A DNA stretch of 64,000 nt, taken from the NCBI RefSeq assembly GCF_017562075.2, contig NC_054085.1, positions 6,405,184 to 6,469,183 on the forward strand. The letters run 5' to 3'. Below are positions 25,583 to 39,600 of the stretch, piece after piece (position 1 is the stretch's first letter; each line of letters begins with the position of its first letter). The notes below the pieces were generated by a model, which was given only the letters and a program-made list of their open reading frames with translations, made no database searches and was not told where the DNA came from. The stretch is from Anopheles merus. Lineage: Eukaryota; Arthropoda; Insecta; Diptera; Culicidae. A program made the position numbers and the translations under genes.

Positions 25583-25959
25583 AAAGTTAGAAAACTCTTA
25601 AATATGGTTAAAATTTTCAATCTAGAACGCTCAGTCTTCTCACAACAAGAACAGATACAAGAATCAAATCCCTGTGTATATCAGCTGAGATACTCAATCA
25701 GGTAATAGTAAAATTTTGAAGCATATAAGAGTTTTGAATATTGATTTTGTTTAGACATGTTTTTAACATACCTCGAACTACGTGCATCATTACGATTATG
25801 TTTTTCCTAAATCTGTTTCAATAACATTGTTGCTACATGTTGTACTTCGTAGTTCCTCGCTATATTGGCAGACTGTTCTAAATAATTCATTCTACGCACT
25901 AAAACGTTGCATTGAACAGTTTTAATTACGATGATGCTTTGGAACTGCTTGGTAACCCT

Positions 25960-26097
25960 GCCGGTCAAGGCCTGTCTGAACCTACTAGTGAAGTGGGCTT
26001 GGCTTTCAGTGACTTTTTGTTTCCGTAGCAGGATAGTCAGTCCTACGTATTCGGCGACACGGTCTATTCGGGGCTTGAACCCATGACGGACATGTTT
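25960..26097 (-). mobile_element. tRNA-derived SINE, copy C (5'-truncated)
   Basis: On the minus strand it begins near ACATGTCCGTCATGGGTTCAAGCCCC (B-box region) and runs to AGGCCTTGACCGGCAG. The A-box part present in the other copies is missing. Confidence 0.78.
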
Positions 26098-29000
26098 ATA
26101 TTTTACACATATTTATTATCGTTACATGTGCAACGCATTGAATTTTCACGTTTAAATTTGAATGGAATGGTCTGGTGGAATGGTGTTTTATTCGGATATT
26201 TTTACTCGTTACCGCCCTGTCCTTCTCACTGCTTAGCGACAGTATGTTGAGATGCCACAAGCTTCTCAGCGGTGTAGTTGCGTAGTAACCGTAAACAAGC
26301 ACGGGGAAAAGGTGTTCGTTTCTATCGGGAGCAGTACCGCACATGAGCCGCTCATACGTTACACATTAGCGTTTATGTTACCGGTGTGAGATGATGTTAT
26401 TAGTGGCGGCAATGGTTTACATTTGCTCCGGGGTGGGGGAGAGAAAAAAGGTTTTGCCCATTTACACCACCACGCGCACCAGTCAAGCGCGGTGGTAGTA
26501 CCGTATATACACCATCATCAGACACGATAACGGTGTCCCGAATGGAACATGTCGTGCCGAAATGATGATGGTGGAACGACAATTTAAGCGACGAGCTCGT
26601 AATGGTGTACGAGCGTCAAGGGACCAGGTTTGATGCCCTGGCCACCTCGTATACCTGGGATGAGTGCTGCTCTTATGTTGTGGTTTGAAACATCAAATCT
26701 TTACATTCTATGTTCTGTCTGAACTTTTAAGGAAGCACGTGAATACTGGAATAATTTTTATTTTCTCTTTCTCTTTGCAGGTCAGTATTTCTGGAGTGAA
26801 TATGGAGAAATATTTCAACTGGTTATGATAATGTTGTATCATGGTTATACTATTTTAATTTAAAATTCAATATTCAATTACGATATAAATTTTCAAACAT
26901 TTTCATATATGTTGCAACTGCGGTTTGAATGAAGCTATCAACAATATTCAAAACTGCTTAAACATTCACCATGTAATGTAATGATTTGCAAAACGTAGGG
27001 AGTAAACTAATTGCTCATATCAACTCATAAGCTGCCCTATAACGTAATACAACTCCAATTATGATACAACGAACCGGGTTGTACCCCAAAGCTAACACGT
27101 TAAAGGTTTTGGATTTTTTCGGTAATCGTATCAAAAGATTCATTTCGTCGATTTACGATCATTTATAGCGAGCTGCAACCGTTTCATAGTACAGAAGATG
27201 GCCGAGAGCGAGTACGTAGAGGTCACTAGCACTCCGAGATTCACTACGGTCGATCGATATACATTCGGGAAGATGCGGTGAAGGAAACTAATTACATCAG
27301 ACATTACATCCCAAACGTCCAGCCGAGCTTCTTATGTGCCATGGGAAGGACCGCTCGAGTATCCCATCTGCGTCGATTCTGGGAAAAAGGGTTTCCATTC
27401 GGAAAGTGGTCCTTTCGGAAAGCAAACTCAGTTATGAACCAACCGTTTCCCATACCCAGCCCGTGAACCCAATTATGCGCTAAACATAGATCCTTAATTC
27501 CATCCCCCCATCATGCTTTCCGCAGCAAGCATTATTTAGCTCCGTAAATGCTTTCCCAAGGATGATGCAATCTCACCGTACGGCTCCTTAAGGCTAGCAC
27601 AAATCGAGCACAGTTTGACGGGACAGACGATGCGATAAAAGTTGAATTACAGGTGTGAGGATGGTTCGGTTGGCGTTAGTGGTTGCATCTGTCAAAAGTG
27701 CACGGATGCAATTCCCCCAGCAGCCCATCGCTCGAAGCACATGATGGCACGTACAGTTAGTGTCGGTCGGGTTGCTATCTGTCGGGCACTCATTTTTCAT
27801 TTCATTTTCACATCACTCCTGGTACTGCTCCACCGTCCTGCCACGGCAAAAAGTAACGTTCGCAAACAGTCATGCCCAAGCAGCTGCAAGATACGAGTTT
27901 TACGTTTCGTACGTCATCGACTACGCCCCAATTGCGGCGGAGTAGACGAAGTCTTGAAGCTAACCATGCTGAGGATGGCAGTGTGCATCGAAGTACGATG
28001 TATAGGTTTGCGTCAAGCACATCAGCGTTAGCCGGGGTCTGTCTGTGTAACCATTTCTCGAGGTCGAAATATCTCAACTTTGTTGCATCGTTGCTTCTCC
28101 GCTTGCACAAGAGATACACTAATTTACCAAGCTCAAGGCACGAACGTACAAATAAACTGGACCCCAGCGCCAGCCGAAACGACGGGTAGCAAAGCAACTT
28201 AAAATGCAGTCACCGGGATCAGTGTACTCGGGGGCCGAATCATGGCAGTATGCTTCAGGTAGCCCTAAACCCTCTGCCAGTTGCAAGCTGAAGCAAATAT
28301 GTACACAACAATTACCGAAAACAGTTGAAATATTTAACCTCTTCCAGGACTTTTCCTTCCCATAACGATCTACCAGCGAGAGTGTTTGGCCCGTACCATA
28401 TGTTTTGGTTTGTAGTGCTATAACCGAGATGTATATGTATGTTTGCGGAAAACTCTTCGCACAGGTTCTCCACAAACACACGGCGTGCAGTATTGATTTA
28501 TTTATAGTTGTAAAAGTAGGTCAACTAACAACATTAATCATTAGCAAAGCCAAAAACATTATTGTCGTATTATTTAACCTGTTGAGAAGCGTATCCACTC
28601 TTCCAGTCAAATTTACGATCATACATAACAAATCAATTATTTCATTTATTATGCAAACTAACGTTATGGTCAAAACTTCACAATGGAAACGGGTTGTTTT
28701 TCATCGTGCAGGAATAGACTAGCAAACTTTCGTTGCGCAGATATTTTAACGAAGTGCACCCACTGCAACACCATACCAGTATCATAAATTCCAAAACAAA
28801 CACGCTAACACACACACACTCGTAGGGTGCACCGGATGGCGGTACGGAAGGATTTTCCCGGCAGCAAAACACACATTGCTTTACTCTCAGCAACGTCGAT
28901 GAGGGATCGTGAACGTGTTTCGTTTCTTTGTACCGTGCTGCGAAATGGAAGGAGGATATAGTGAACTTAAACGGGCAGTTTTTATATAGATGTATTTTTT

Positions 29001-29716
29001 TTCTCATCCTTCTGAGGAAGTCCTTTATCTCTACGTTGAAGTTTATGACTGAGGGCAGCACCGGATTGTGCATCCAAGTTTTATTGTACATTCACTAGCC
29101 TTCCTTCGTTTTTTTTTTTTACTCTTCGTCCTAAAAAGCACCATCCTGACTAAGCCGGATGGTCCGGCTGGTAAAGAAATTACTGACAAATTAAATCGAG
29201 AGTGAAACTACTTTTAGCTCCTCGGTTGCATATATGCACCACCCCTAAGGTTACCTCGTGGTCAAGTACTGTATCCGTGTCGGGTGGGATGTACACGTCG
29301 ACGGTCCGATGTTCGAGCAGTAATCAAGTCCCCGAATCCTGTGGGAAGAAGTCCATCCGACGGGAACTAATTTTTATTACGCAATTAAATGCGCTACTGC
29401 GTTCACAGAGCCGGGGATGGATGGGTCTAAAGTGTGAATTTTAGTGTTATTGGTGCCTTTTAAAAGACAATCTGGATGGTCCGGTGATGCTCGACCGAGA
29501 CACCGGGTCGCATTTTCGAGCTCATTCGCTTTGTGCGAGTAAATAGTAGTTACGTTACATCCACTGCTCCTACCAAGCGCTGCAATATTTCCTAACCAAC
29601 TCTTTTCTCGATTCCCGATCGGTTACTTCACCAACCGGTAGCGGGGCATTTTGCATTACATCCCATCCCACCCGAGTTTCTGCATCCATTAAAAACGGGT
29701 AGCATGATGAGATGCC

Positions 29717-29719
<3 letters not shown>

Positions 29720-29753
<34 letters not shown>
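29720..29753. repeat. (GA)n microsatellite
   Basis: A perfect GA run of about 17 units within the intron. Confidence 0.97.
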
Positions 29754-29755
<2 letters not shown>

Positions 29756-30904
29756 CGAGAGGAGGATGGCCATTAGCAGCACCAAATTACAATGAATGTT
29801 TCGGGTGCGCGTTTGTCGTCGTCCCGCTCCAAGGTAACAAAGTCTTGCTTTCGTGGGCAGTGCGAGTTGAAAGTGGAAAGGAAGTTGAGATTCATCGTAA
29901 TGGGAGATTTTTATCACTCACCCTCTGCCACCCAGTCTCACTACACCGCGCTGGGCTGAATCACATCACATTGAACTGTAATCAAAAATTAAGACGCACT
30001 TTAGCCCGCTTGAGATAACGCCAAAACGATCCTTGGCTGGTGTTTGCGTGTGCGCTGCTCGTGGACGGTCGCATTTACTTAAAAGTGTCCTATATATTCC
30101 GCAGACGGGGACTCGGCCAGAGCAGTCGGGGGATCCGGGAGGATTTAAAATGAAATCGTCATTAGTTGGTAGTACTCTACACCGCACCGGGGAAGCTTTT
30201 AAGCTGCTTTAGGGCTGTTAGTTAGTGGAAAGTATCGTGCCGGGCGTCGTTATTCCGTGGTTCATTAAAATCGTTCGCAATCGTTCGCGATCGTCTCGTG
30301 CGTACGGGGCGCGCGCATTTTTTTTTTCTTTGTTCATTCAAAACTGCCGGCAAAAAACAAGTAACATTTATCTGATTTTAAAAATGGAAGAATTATCAAC
30401 AAGTTGAGTACATTTTCGACACGACGTTGCTTTGCGTTTAGGAGACATCAAGCACTTCATTACTTTTTATTTAGACGTTGCCAAAGCAGTTCACAACTAC
30501 GAGCTAACCTAATCTTAGAATTTTGTCATAACGCTCAACGAAGATTGCTAATCAATGCCGTATCGTTGAAAATGTGCATAATGAATTCAATTGTACCTAT
30601 AAAATTGTAAAAAAGCAGCACAGGAAATGCAATCAGTTTATGCTGTGTTAAGAAATCTGTGTGATGCTAGAAGCTTTTAGTCAGTTTTTCAGATTAGTAT
30701 TAAGCGTCTGGATGCTGAAATGATGTGTACACTTCCCAATCAGTATTTCTCAAGGTATTTTTTAGTAAGTGCTTCAAATCCGATGATTATTTTTTCACAA
30801 ACTACCAAAAACCATTGCGGAGTAATACATATGTCAATTGGCATCGAACAACACAAACACGATGATAATTTTGAAATGAATATTTACGCATTAATGTTCA
30901 TATA

Positions 30905-31552
30905 CAGTGGCCAGGGTTTTGAAAACTAAAAAATAAGTTTTGAAAACTAAAAATATGTTCCTACATTAGCCTGTATCTCAACACACACAATCAATACAAA
31001 AACATTTCTCAACTCGTATCGTATAAAACACCTTGCATGTCCCTCCAAAAGTCTAAATCTTAGTGCCATCGAGAATTTGTGGCAGATTCTAGGAGCAAAG
31101 GTTGATACAACTGTCGTAACAAACAAATAAATTTAAATTTAAAGCTCTGGATAACGCTCGCGAAGAACCAGATGCAAAAACTAGATGCAGAACTAGATAA
31201 ACCTTTAAAAATTAAAAAAAAACACGCCAAAGATCCTCGAACATGTAAAGAATGACAGAGGATTGCATATAAATTATAATTTTGATGTTATATTTGTTCA
31301 GAAAAATATTTTCTGTGGAATGAATAAAGTGGGCACTTTATTTTGGCACAGTGATTTTGATCAATTTTGGAAAAAAAAAATTTTTCTTGAAGCAATCTTC
31401 TCATTTTTGTCATTCTATGGTACTTCGCATTCTTAAGCATATCACGAACAATATTTCAAAAAATAAAGCAGTACAATAACTTCATTTTTCAGAGAAAAAA
31501 TGTTAAAAATGTAAAATTGTATGTAGTGGCCACTTTATTTTGCTGGCCACTG
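30905..31552 (+). mobile_element. Degenerate Tc1/mariner-type transposon
   Basis: Inverted ends CAGTGGCCAG and CTGGCCACTG abut TA dinucleotides on both sides (30903-30904, 31553-31554), the target used by Tc1/mariner. Inside, codons from 31050 read SLNLSAIENLWQILGAKV, a clear relative of the SPDLNPIENLW signature of Tc1 transposases. It is preceded by a stop-containing frame with HTQSIQKHFSTRIV, resembling the usual region between DPKH and the PIENLW box. Only about 650 bp remain and the frame is broken, so this is a dead, internally deleted copy. Confidence 0.85.
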
Positions 31553-34500
31553 TAAATATGAACTCTGGAAGGTTTACAAACGCCTGAAGGCGTCTACTCT
31601 TCTCATCTTGGCTAGAAAATTACTTCAAAACAATTACTTTTAGATATTGTTTCTACATAAAAACCAATACATAATCAAATATATTGCATCAAACCTAAGC
31701 TCTGGGCTAACCAGGTGTAATGTTTGTTTAACCGCAAAACACATTTTAATCAACACCTTGCTTTACTTCTCGACAGTTACACAATATTTTATTGAATATG
31801 ATTATGCAGATACTGTAACATTAACATGTACAACGAATCAAAACATGTTATAGACTGAGACTTGTAAAAAAGGGTTTTTTGGGGAAAATAAGTAATTTTA
31901 CTTTTCTGTAAATAATTGTAAAGATAATTTAATAATAAGTTTTAAGCAATATGGCCTTTAATTCATTCCTTTCTAAGTAAAAAAACAAGGATAATAACAT
32001 ATATAAGTATATCACAAATGTTCAATCATTATAATTCAATTTAAAATATATATAAAAGCAGTAACGAATTTAACTACTTCCTTTATCTATTCGGTGTGTT
32101 ATTATTTTACAAAAAACATTAAATTTTCTTCTGTGATAAATAAGATCCCATTCTCATAAACATAAGATCACCTTGTACTTCTTTTTTACTCTAAACGAAA
32201 TTTTAAAATGTCTACCCTTGAAAAAAGATCAATCCATAATTACTGGCATAATTTACTTGATTAATTGCTCAGTCTGCATTCATTTTGGTACCTTTTGTCC
32301 TCCCCATCGACAACGCAGAACGCTTCGCATTCTACATGCTGTACCCTTTTTTCCTACTTGGTAGAACTTTTTTTTTCTTTCTTAATTTATCCCAAGACAA
32401 ACCACAACCATGTGAAAATTAATCTTTTTTCTGATATTTTTTACCGACTTTTTTTCCTTAGCAGAACGCAATGTATTTTAAAAATACTTTACACTTTGCT
32501 ATTGGCGAAGTGAGTGCATGGTATGCGTGTGATGGTGGGGTAAACTTGGGAACGGCAAAAGGGCTTTGAAATGAAATTTTGTAATCTTCACATCACAAGC
32601 GAAACTTGAACATTCATTTGAGTTGGGATGAGCGTGAACACGCACACACGTTCAACAAAAAACACAGAGAAAGTGAAACATTTTGAAGGAAAACATTTGC
32701 AACTCCCGATACTCGTTTAGCACTGAAAGTGTCCTAAAATGTGCTCACGCAAACTCTGGCACATTGTAACGGGGTAATGGGGCAGCAGAATTGAGGGGAA
32801 TTCTTTTTTGTTGTCCCTTACCACCCACTGTGCACTGTGTCGATGAATGGGGTCTACCACCGGCATATCCATTATTATCCTTCATCCTTAACCCACGGTA
32901 CCTTTTGCTCAACCCCACGTTTGCGTTGGTGTAAAAAGGTACGGCTCTTTTGTTCCTTTTCTTTCTGTCTTACGTTCGTCCTTCTTTTGTCAACATCTTT
33001 TCCTCAGAATTGAATCCGGTGTGCGTGTTTTTTTTTCTCTATGGTCCTGCACAGGTTCCATCTCCGGCCATCGCCATCTGACGTCGTGGTGAAGCAGAAA
33101 GTTTTGCGTTTTTCATGGTGGAAAAATCAATTAATTTTAAAAAGGGAAAAACCGGACCGCTTCTCCGCGCCGCATTGCCCTTGGTACGGTTTATCCTTGT
33201 CAGCTGTGGTCATTAACATTAGCAAAGCCGCTGTTAGGACGAATTTTGGGATCGAACCAGTAATTAGTGGGACTTTCGTTTTCCTCGACACGGCTCAATT
33301 CTCGTTTCCCGGACGGACTCTCTTTGCACAAGTTTTAGCGAAGGTGAGAAAAATTAAACGCCTGCAACGAAAATTGATTGTTTTCAGCTAGCCCGTTTGT
33401 GCTTGTTCGGGAACGCAGTGGGATGGAATGTTTTCATTGACCAGTTACCCTTACTAGCAATGAATTTATAAATTGGATAAGCAGCGGCAGCACGCATTGA
33501 AGAGGATTCTACGAGTATGAAAACACTCAACAAATCCACGAAAATTGATTTTCTTTTGTGTGTATTTCAATATAATTTCACTTTGAAGGAAGACAGTTGG
33601 GCTTCGGTAAACTGCAGAGCAAAGCCTCCTCCAGGAATTCTTTTGTGCTTTTGTTTGAAATCGGATGTCGTTGGAATTTCCTTGCATTTTCCCGTTTTGT
33701 TATGATCCAATTGTGCTCTTTCTACCAAGAAAGAAGCACCCTTTTCAATAGTCAATAAATGTGGACCACATGAAGCTTGTGGATTCGAAGGGTTTTTTAA
33801 CAGAATGTGCCAAATCTCCCGATTGAAACGATTCCCACACGCTCCCTAAACTTGGCTTCTGGCTTTCTTACCTCTCTGCGGGTGGCATCCAAATTGACTT
33901 TGCTTTCTCTTAACCCACACTACTACTCCTTCTTGGCGTCGGCATCGCTAACCTAACGGAGAGTTTTCTTAGCTCTTTCACCGCAAAATCGATTGTTTCT
34001 ATCCCGTGGAGGATTCGAGAAAACCTAGAATCGATTAACTGTAACTCACATGCTGTGCGAAAGGATACACGCGTGTGTATGTGTTTTTGCATCCTTACAC
34101 GAAGGAGGGAAAAGCACGCCACAGCCCGCTCAGCTCTACCGGAGAAGAATAATAAATGAATATTATCCCTTGTACGGGGGACGCGATTTTCCTTCCGCGG
34201 ACCTAGGCGGACTTGTGTGTAGCGGGCCACTAACGAGCCTTTAGGGAAAATGGAAGCTTTGCCAACGCTCCTCAGCCACAAAAAGTCCTACCCTTTGTGC
34301 TCGACTGCTTCAAAACTCTGCAATCCAATCCACGAAACCAATAAAAAAGCGAACCGAAACTAAAAGGATTCAAGGGACCGAAGCAGAGCGGATTTCGCTT
34401 TCGCTCGAGATAGATTTTCTAGAATATTTGTTGCCAACCAAAGCCACCCGAAGCAAAAAAATGGGTCATTTCTGTTTTGGAAAAGTTTAGCGCGAAAACG

Positions 34501-34979
34501 AATCCCTTCGCCCTCTGGGAAGATTCGGATTAGTTCGTAAAAATATGGGCTCCGAAAAATGGTCGTCGTCTTTGCTACGACAATGATGAATGGTCCGAGC
34601 AGTATTCTTGAGAAAACGACTGTTTAAAGTAAAGATTTGCGTGGAAAGAATGGTATTTGTATGCTCGCTTTTCGCCAAACAAAGATGTGTTTGACAGGGA
34701 TAACAACCATGAAAAATTCGATAGTACAAAATTCAAAAATTATACAAAACACCAGGCGCCTCCATTTTAGTTACGGGTTTTTCTAACAATATGCGCTATT
34801 CATTTTTCCATCCTACAAAAGCCAACAATTTTCATCAACTGCATTATTGTAAAGTCTTATTTTATTTTTATTTAATGTTGTTTTACTACCTTAAAATGAA
34901 TGAAACCCATGCTTCAATCTTTTCTATGTTGTTTGAAATCGCTATGCTGTAAAAAGCATTGATTCAACTACTCTTTTTC

Positions 34980-34987
34980 CTCTAGAG
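34980..34987. repeat. 8-bp target-site duplication, left copy (CTCTAGAG)
   Basis: CTCTAGAG, itself a palindrome, is repeated exactly at 36638-36645 after the right end of the element. It fits the NTCTAGAN-like target preference known for hAT elements. Confidence 0.9.
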
Positions 34988-36637
34988 CAGGTATGTCAAA
35001 CTGGCGGCCCGCGGGCCGCATGCGGCCCTCGTCAATGCTGAATGCGGCCCGCGAGAATATTTTGAGAATTGCTAAATGCACTGCAAACCAAAAAACTGTT
35101 ATTACTATTTGTCTAATTGTATAAAATTTTCCAGAGAAGAACAATCATTTTGATGGTATATTTTTCGAATCTAACATGAATGTAACCATAACATCTCATA
35201 AACTTATGCTGCACAATCGTACAGAACAATTGAAACCCTTAAGAAAAATTGATTTGAATGCAAACTCATTATGTTTCGATGAAATTCTGAATATTAGCAC
35301 AATGTTGTGTACACTCGATTGCACATTCTATGGAAAAATATGGAAAAATAGATTTGCGTCAACCTTCTACAAACGAAAAAGGAATGAAATACTTTCATAC
35401 ACACACTTGGAATCTTCGCAACAACTAGTGCTGGATTGTCAGAATCGTCATTTTTGATCTTAGCTATTCTGACTCCTGATCCGTCCAAATCAAACCAACA
35501 GTTCCGTTCGGTGCCGACCGAAGCTTATAGAGCCGTTTAATGCCATTCGGAACCATTGGAGTCATCGGTTGTCGCACGGAGCGGCTAATCTGCAGTGAGA
35601 AATGGATCTGGTCGGTCCTACCGAATTTGACCATGCCCCAATTACCCGAATTTGACCAATTATGCCCCCGAGTGCCGAGTTAAGGATTCATTGGGCTCCG
35701 AAATTCTTTTTCGAACGAATTTGCACGGCTCCGACCTTAGAATGTTACATTTTTGATGTTCGATTGAAGCCACTTCTGTTTTATTCATAATCATGCCACC
35801 ATAAATGTTAATAAAAATGATTGTAGCCAAGTTGGAATTATGTGTACCCCACATTCTACAAAACGAATTAATGTACTTTCCAACCTCCCCAAAAATCAAA
35901 ACCAAAATGATATGATTACGCTTAAGCCATGAGTATTTAGATTAAGGATTAAAATAATCGAAATGCCGAAGTCCTGCGATGTATAGCTTATTTCCATAGA
36001 TTAGCTCACACAGTCCACTACCTCAATTCGCGAATCATCTCCCTTCAAGTGTCAAAAAACGAATCTTTGTCAGATAAAATTATCGTAATTTAAAAAAATT
36101 ATTTGTAAAATACGGGTTCTTGGAACTTGGAAATTAGCAAAAATTATGTTTAAACACGTTTTATTACAATTTTTCTCTTGATCTGTCAAAAAATTGCAGG
36201 CAAATATATTTGTTATTCATCCAGCGATGGATAGCTTGGATGGCTTGAAAATGATTCGCCTCGCGAAAAAGATACCTTAGTGAAAAAGTGTGGTTGGACG
36301 ATATTTTCTAACAGAACTACCGTGTTAGAACGCGACTAATGAAAAATGTCGTATTTTAATAATAAGGATAAAAAATGCATGGGACTTTAAAAGTACATTA
36401 AACTATTTTTCGAAATAAAAAAGTGCACAATGAAAAATAACACAGCAAATTTGTAAATAGGAAACTATTCCAGATTTGAAGCGAGGAGTACAAAAAGTCA
36501 ATTTGTTTAACAATAATGATTTTAAACAGTATTTTATATCAATATTGAGGTATAGTTTTTATTCTCACATTTGCGGCCCGCGAATCACTCAAAATCTGTA
36601 CTTGCGGCCCTCTGATGAAATGAGTTTGACACAGCTG
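34988..36637. mobile_element. hAT-type non-autonomous element 3 (1,650 bp)
   Basis: The left end reads CAGGTATGTCAAACTGGCGG and the right end, inverted, CAGCTGTGTCAAACTCATTT, sharing CAGNTNTGTCAAACT. Subterminal GCGGCCCGC/GCGGCCC blocks occur at both ends (left about 35008-35052, right about 36572-36610). Exact 8-bp duplications flank it. The interior is AT-rich apart from a GC-richer patch at 35480-35740. No transposase domain is recognisable; the longest frame (35176-35457 plus, 93 codons) matches no family known to me. Its TIR differs from elements 1 and 2, so a different hAT lineage mobilised it. Confidence 0.88.
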
Positions 36638-39600
36638 CTCTAGAGGATCACCACTAGAAGTGATTAGCTTTGTGTCTTGGACAATCGAAAGATAGCAAAG
36701 CACTGCTACTCGCTCGAATCGATAGTTCCATATTTCCACGCTCTTATCGCGTGGAAAAAAAAGAGTGACTGCACCGAAGCGCACACCCTCGTTCGTTTTC
36801 GTACCAAAAAGACTCACGTCCCTTGGCTGTAAGCAATCCGATAAAGACGTCAATCGATGCGTCAAGTGCTGCTATAAATAATATCAGATTTATCACTGTC
36901 GGTTCAAATATTCGATTGCTTCGCGTTACGTGGGCTACCGGCTGAGTAGAGTCTGCATCCAGTCGGTAAGCTATCTCTGTAAACTTTTGCCGGTGGATGT
37001 ACGGTTCATTGCAACGTTTCTAGTGAAACGAATGTGGACCATCGACCATATCGATGAATGGATGAAAATAATACGAAAAACGAAATGTATAGCTTTGTTC
37101 AATACGGCAATATGACGTCATTTGTCGCATTGCAAACCTTGTTGCTTATAAAAGTGTGTGTTAAAGAAGATATACATTAGTTTGCTTTGTGGAATTCCAA
37201 TGGAAAATGTAAAATAAATGAAAGGCATGGATATGTGATGAAAATATCGTATAGGCTCTAAAACAAATTTTACAACAATCATTATCAAATGTTAAATGAT
37301 GCAAAAGAAACCAAATCTAATTATTTTGCAAATATATATTAATATGTGTGGTTTGTTAAGGCTTTCTAAACAAATTTTATAAAATTTAAAAAAAAATACT
37401 TTAAAATAATTATTGTTTCACTTTGCTCTTACAGTTGAGAAAGAAATCGTCCAGCAATGAACAACTATGCTTTTCCTTCCATCCTATCTCTTCGATCTCA
37501 TCCAACTTCACTCTCAGAATTATTCCTATTTGTCTCGGTGCTTTCCTTCCCTTCCCAGCAAACAGTTCGTCCATTTGTCGGGGTCTTTGTTTCGCCTGTT
37601 CTGGACTAGTGATTGATAATACCCCAAAGGATAACTCACTTCCAGTTCAAGAGCCAGCATCGCATGCGCATGTCTCCGTGTATGTGTATTGTTAGTTATC
37701 TCTCCTCACGACTCGCTGCCGCGCCTCACTTGTGGCTAGGTTACGGTGCAATACGATGTGTGCTCAAACCGTCATTGTTCAAACAGCAACCGGCTGGGCA
37801 TAAAGCAGCACCAGCCGGTCGATGTGAGAACTGTCAACAATTGTACCCTGGACATTCGAGTGTTTCTCTTGCTTACTCCTTTGTATTTATATTGATCCGT
37901 GGGTTGTAAGTTGAAAGAGTTCAGACAAATACTGTACGGTACGAGCCGGCATGTGGATCACTTTTTGCATACCCACCCTTGTGAGAGACACTAAGCAGAA
38001 AAAGTGAAGCCATTCATGGTTCCCAAGAATTCATCTTCCCGTCATCGACAGGCGGATTTGTTGGCGAAAAGTAGCAACTAGACAAGGTTTGGAGCCTGTA
38101 AGCGGTATTTGTGTGAGCGCTTTCCTTCCGAACAAAGAAGCTTCAAAAAAGCTCGCTCACAAGACTGCTCCCATCGGTCCTCCATCCCGTCCCGCCTCAA
38201 GGTTGGCACATGAGCAAAAGGGAGATTAGTTTTCTTACGATGCAAACACGTTCCAGTATGAGCGACCAGCTCAGTACCATCTCGCAAAACGAAGACGGTA
38301 GCAATGGCGACACTGCCATCGAACGTATATTTCATTTTAATGAAAGAACAACGAAACAGGACTGTGGGACACTATACACAATATAACAGCCCGGCACTAC
38401 GGCATGTGAGCACATGCGAAACGTAGCACATGGTACATAATGTTGTGTACATTGCCATTGGACCGTCAACAATTCGCCTTTCTCCAATGTTTGCTTGCTT
38501 GCTTGCCGAAACAATACCACTGTGCGTCGCATATGTATGTACAAAAAAATGGCATCCAGCACCAGCATGCTGGCTCTATTTGCTCTGGTTCGACGCATCA
38601 CTGCAAAAGCAGGATATTGTAAAACATATTTTCTCTACCCTTCGGATCGATCGTATCGTTTTTGCCGTGAGACTTTGGTCGATACGTTAGGTGCAGAGTG
38701 AGGAAGACGGGAATTATCCTTGCTCCCAGCGTATTCATCAACCAGCGCGTAACAATAACGAGAAAACTTATTTCGAGACATGAGACGAACCAAGAAATCG
38801 CACGCGAGTGCTATAAAATGAAAGTAAAGACGGGAATGGATTTTTCTTGCATATAACGATTCACAGCGTCTTGCGAAAAGCTCTCTATTTGAGTGACACG
38901 AAAAAGTACTCCAATTATTCGAATCATAAAACGTAAACTAGGAAAGGAACAAAAAACAAATTCCTGCATCAACACACCCAGAGGACGAGAAGTTGCTTTC
39001 CACCAACAAATAGGCCAGCGATAAATCAGCCCGCCGTGGGTTGCAAAATCGCGATAAACCAATTTCGTGTTATGTTGGGTCTCTCAATCTAGCTCCTATT
39101 TTGCTTCATCGTTCCCTCTCTTCCACTGATAAACTATTCTGATGCTTATTTTGCTTCGTTGTCGTGCGATGGGATGGAGGTTACTACCTAACTTTCAGTA
39201 ATCGTATTAGGAGTTTGTCGCCCAAACGTTCATACACAGCTAAAAATGCTACAAATAAAATAAGACGACGAGCTGCGGGCACAGTGTGCGCCACAAAAAG
39301 CTTCTTCAACCTAGCACAGCCTCACTCCTTGCAAGAAATTACAAAAAAAAGTTTGTCCATAAATTATACGCAACCGATTTTACTACGCTATTTTTAGAGC
39401 CGCCCAAGACCAACCACCAAACCCTTACCGCCGGAACTGCCACGTTTTCGTTCGTTCCGCAGGCCAAAGTTCAAACGAACCGTGATCACGGAGGTCACAC
39501 ACCATCCAAACGCACACATGGAAGGGCTCGATAACAACTCCACCTCTCTAGCACTCTACTATACCACCAAATGCACGGGTGTCGATGAACATATTAAAGC

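Noticed and set aside
33264..33290. GTGGGACTTTCGT match to the core of the insect miR-278 mature sequence (from memory)
   Set aside because: The seed-side bases differ and the flanks do not fold into a convincing precursor hairpin.
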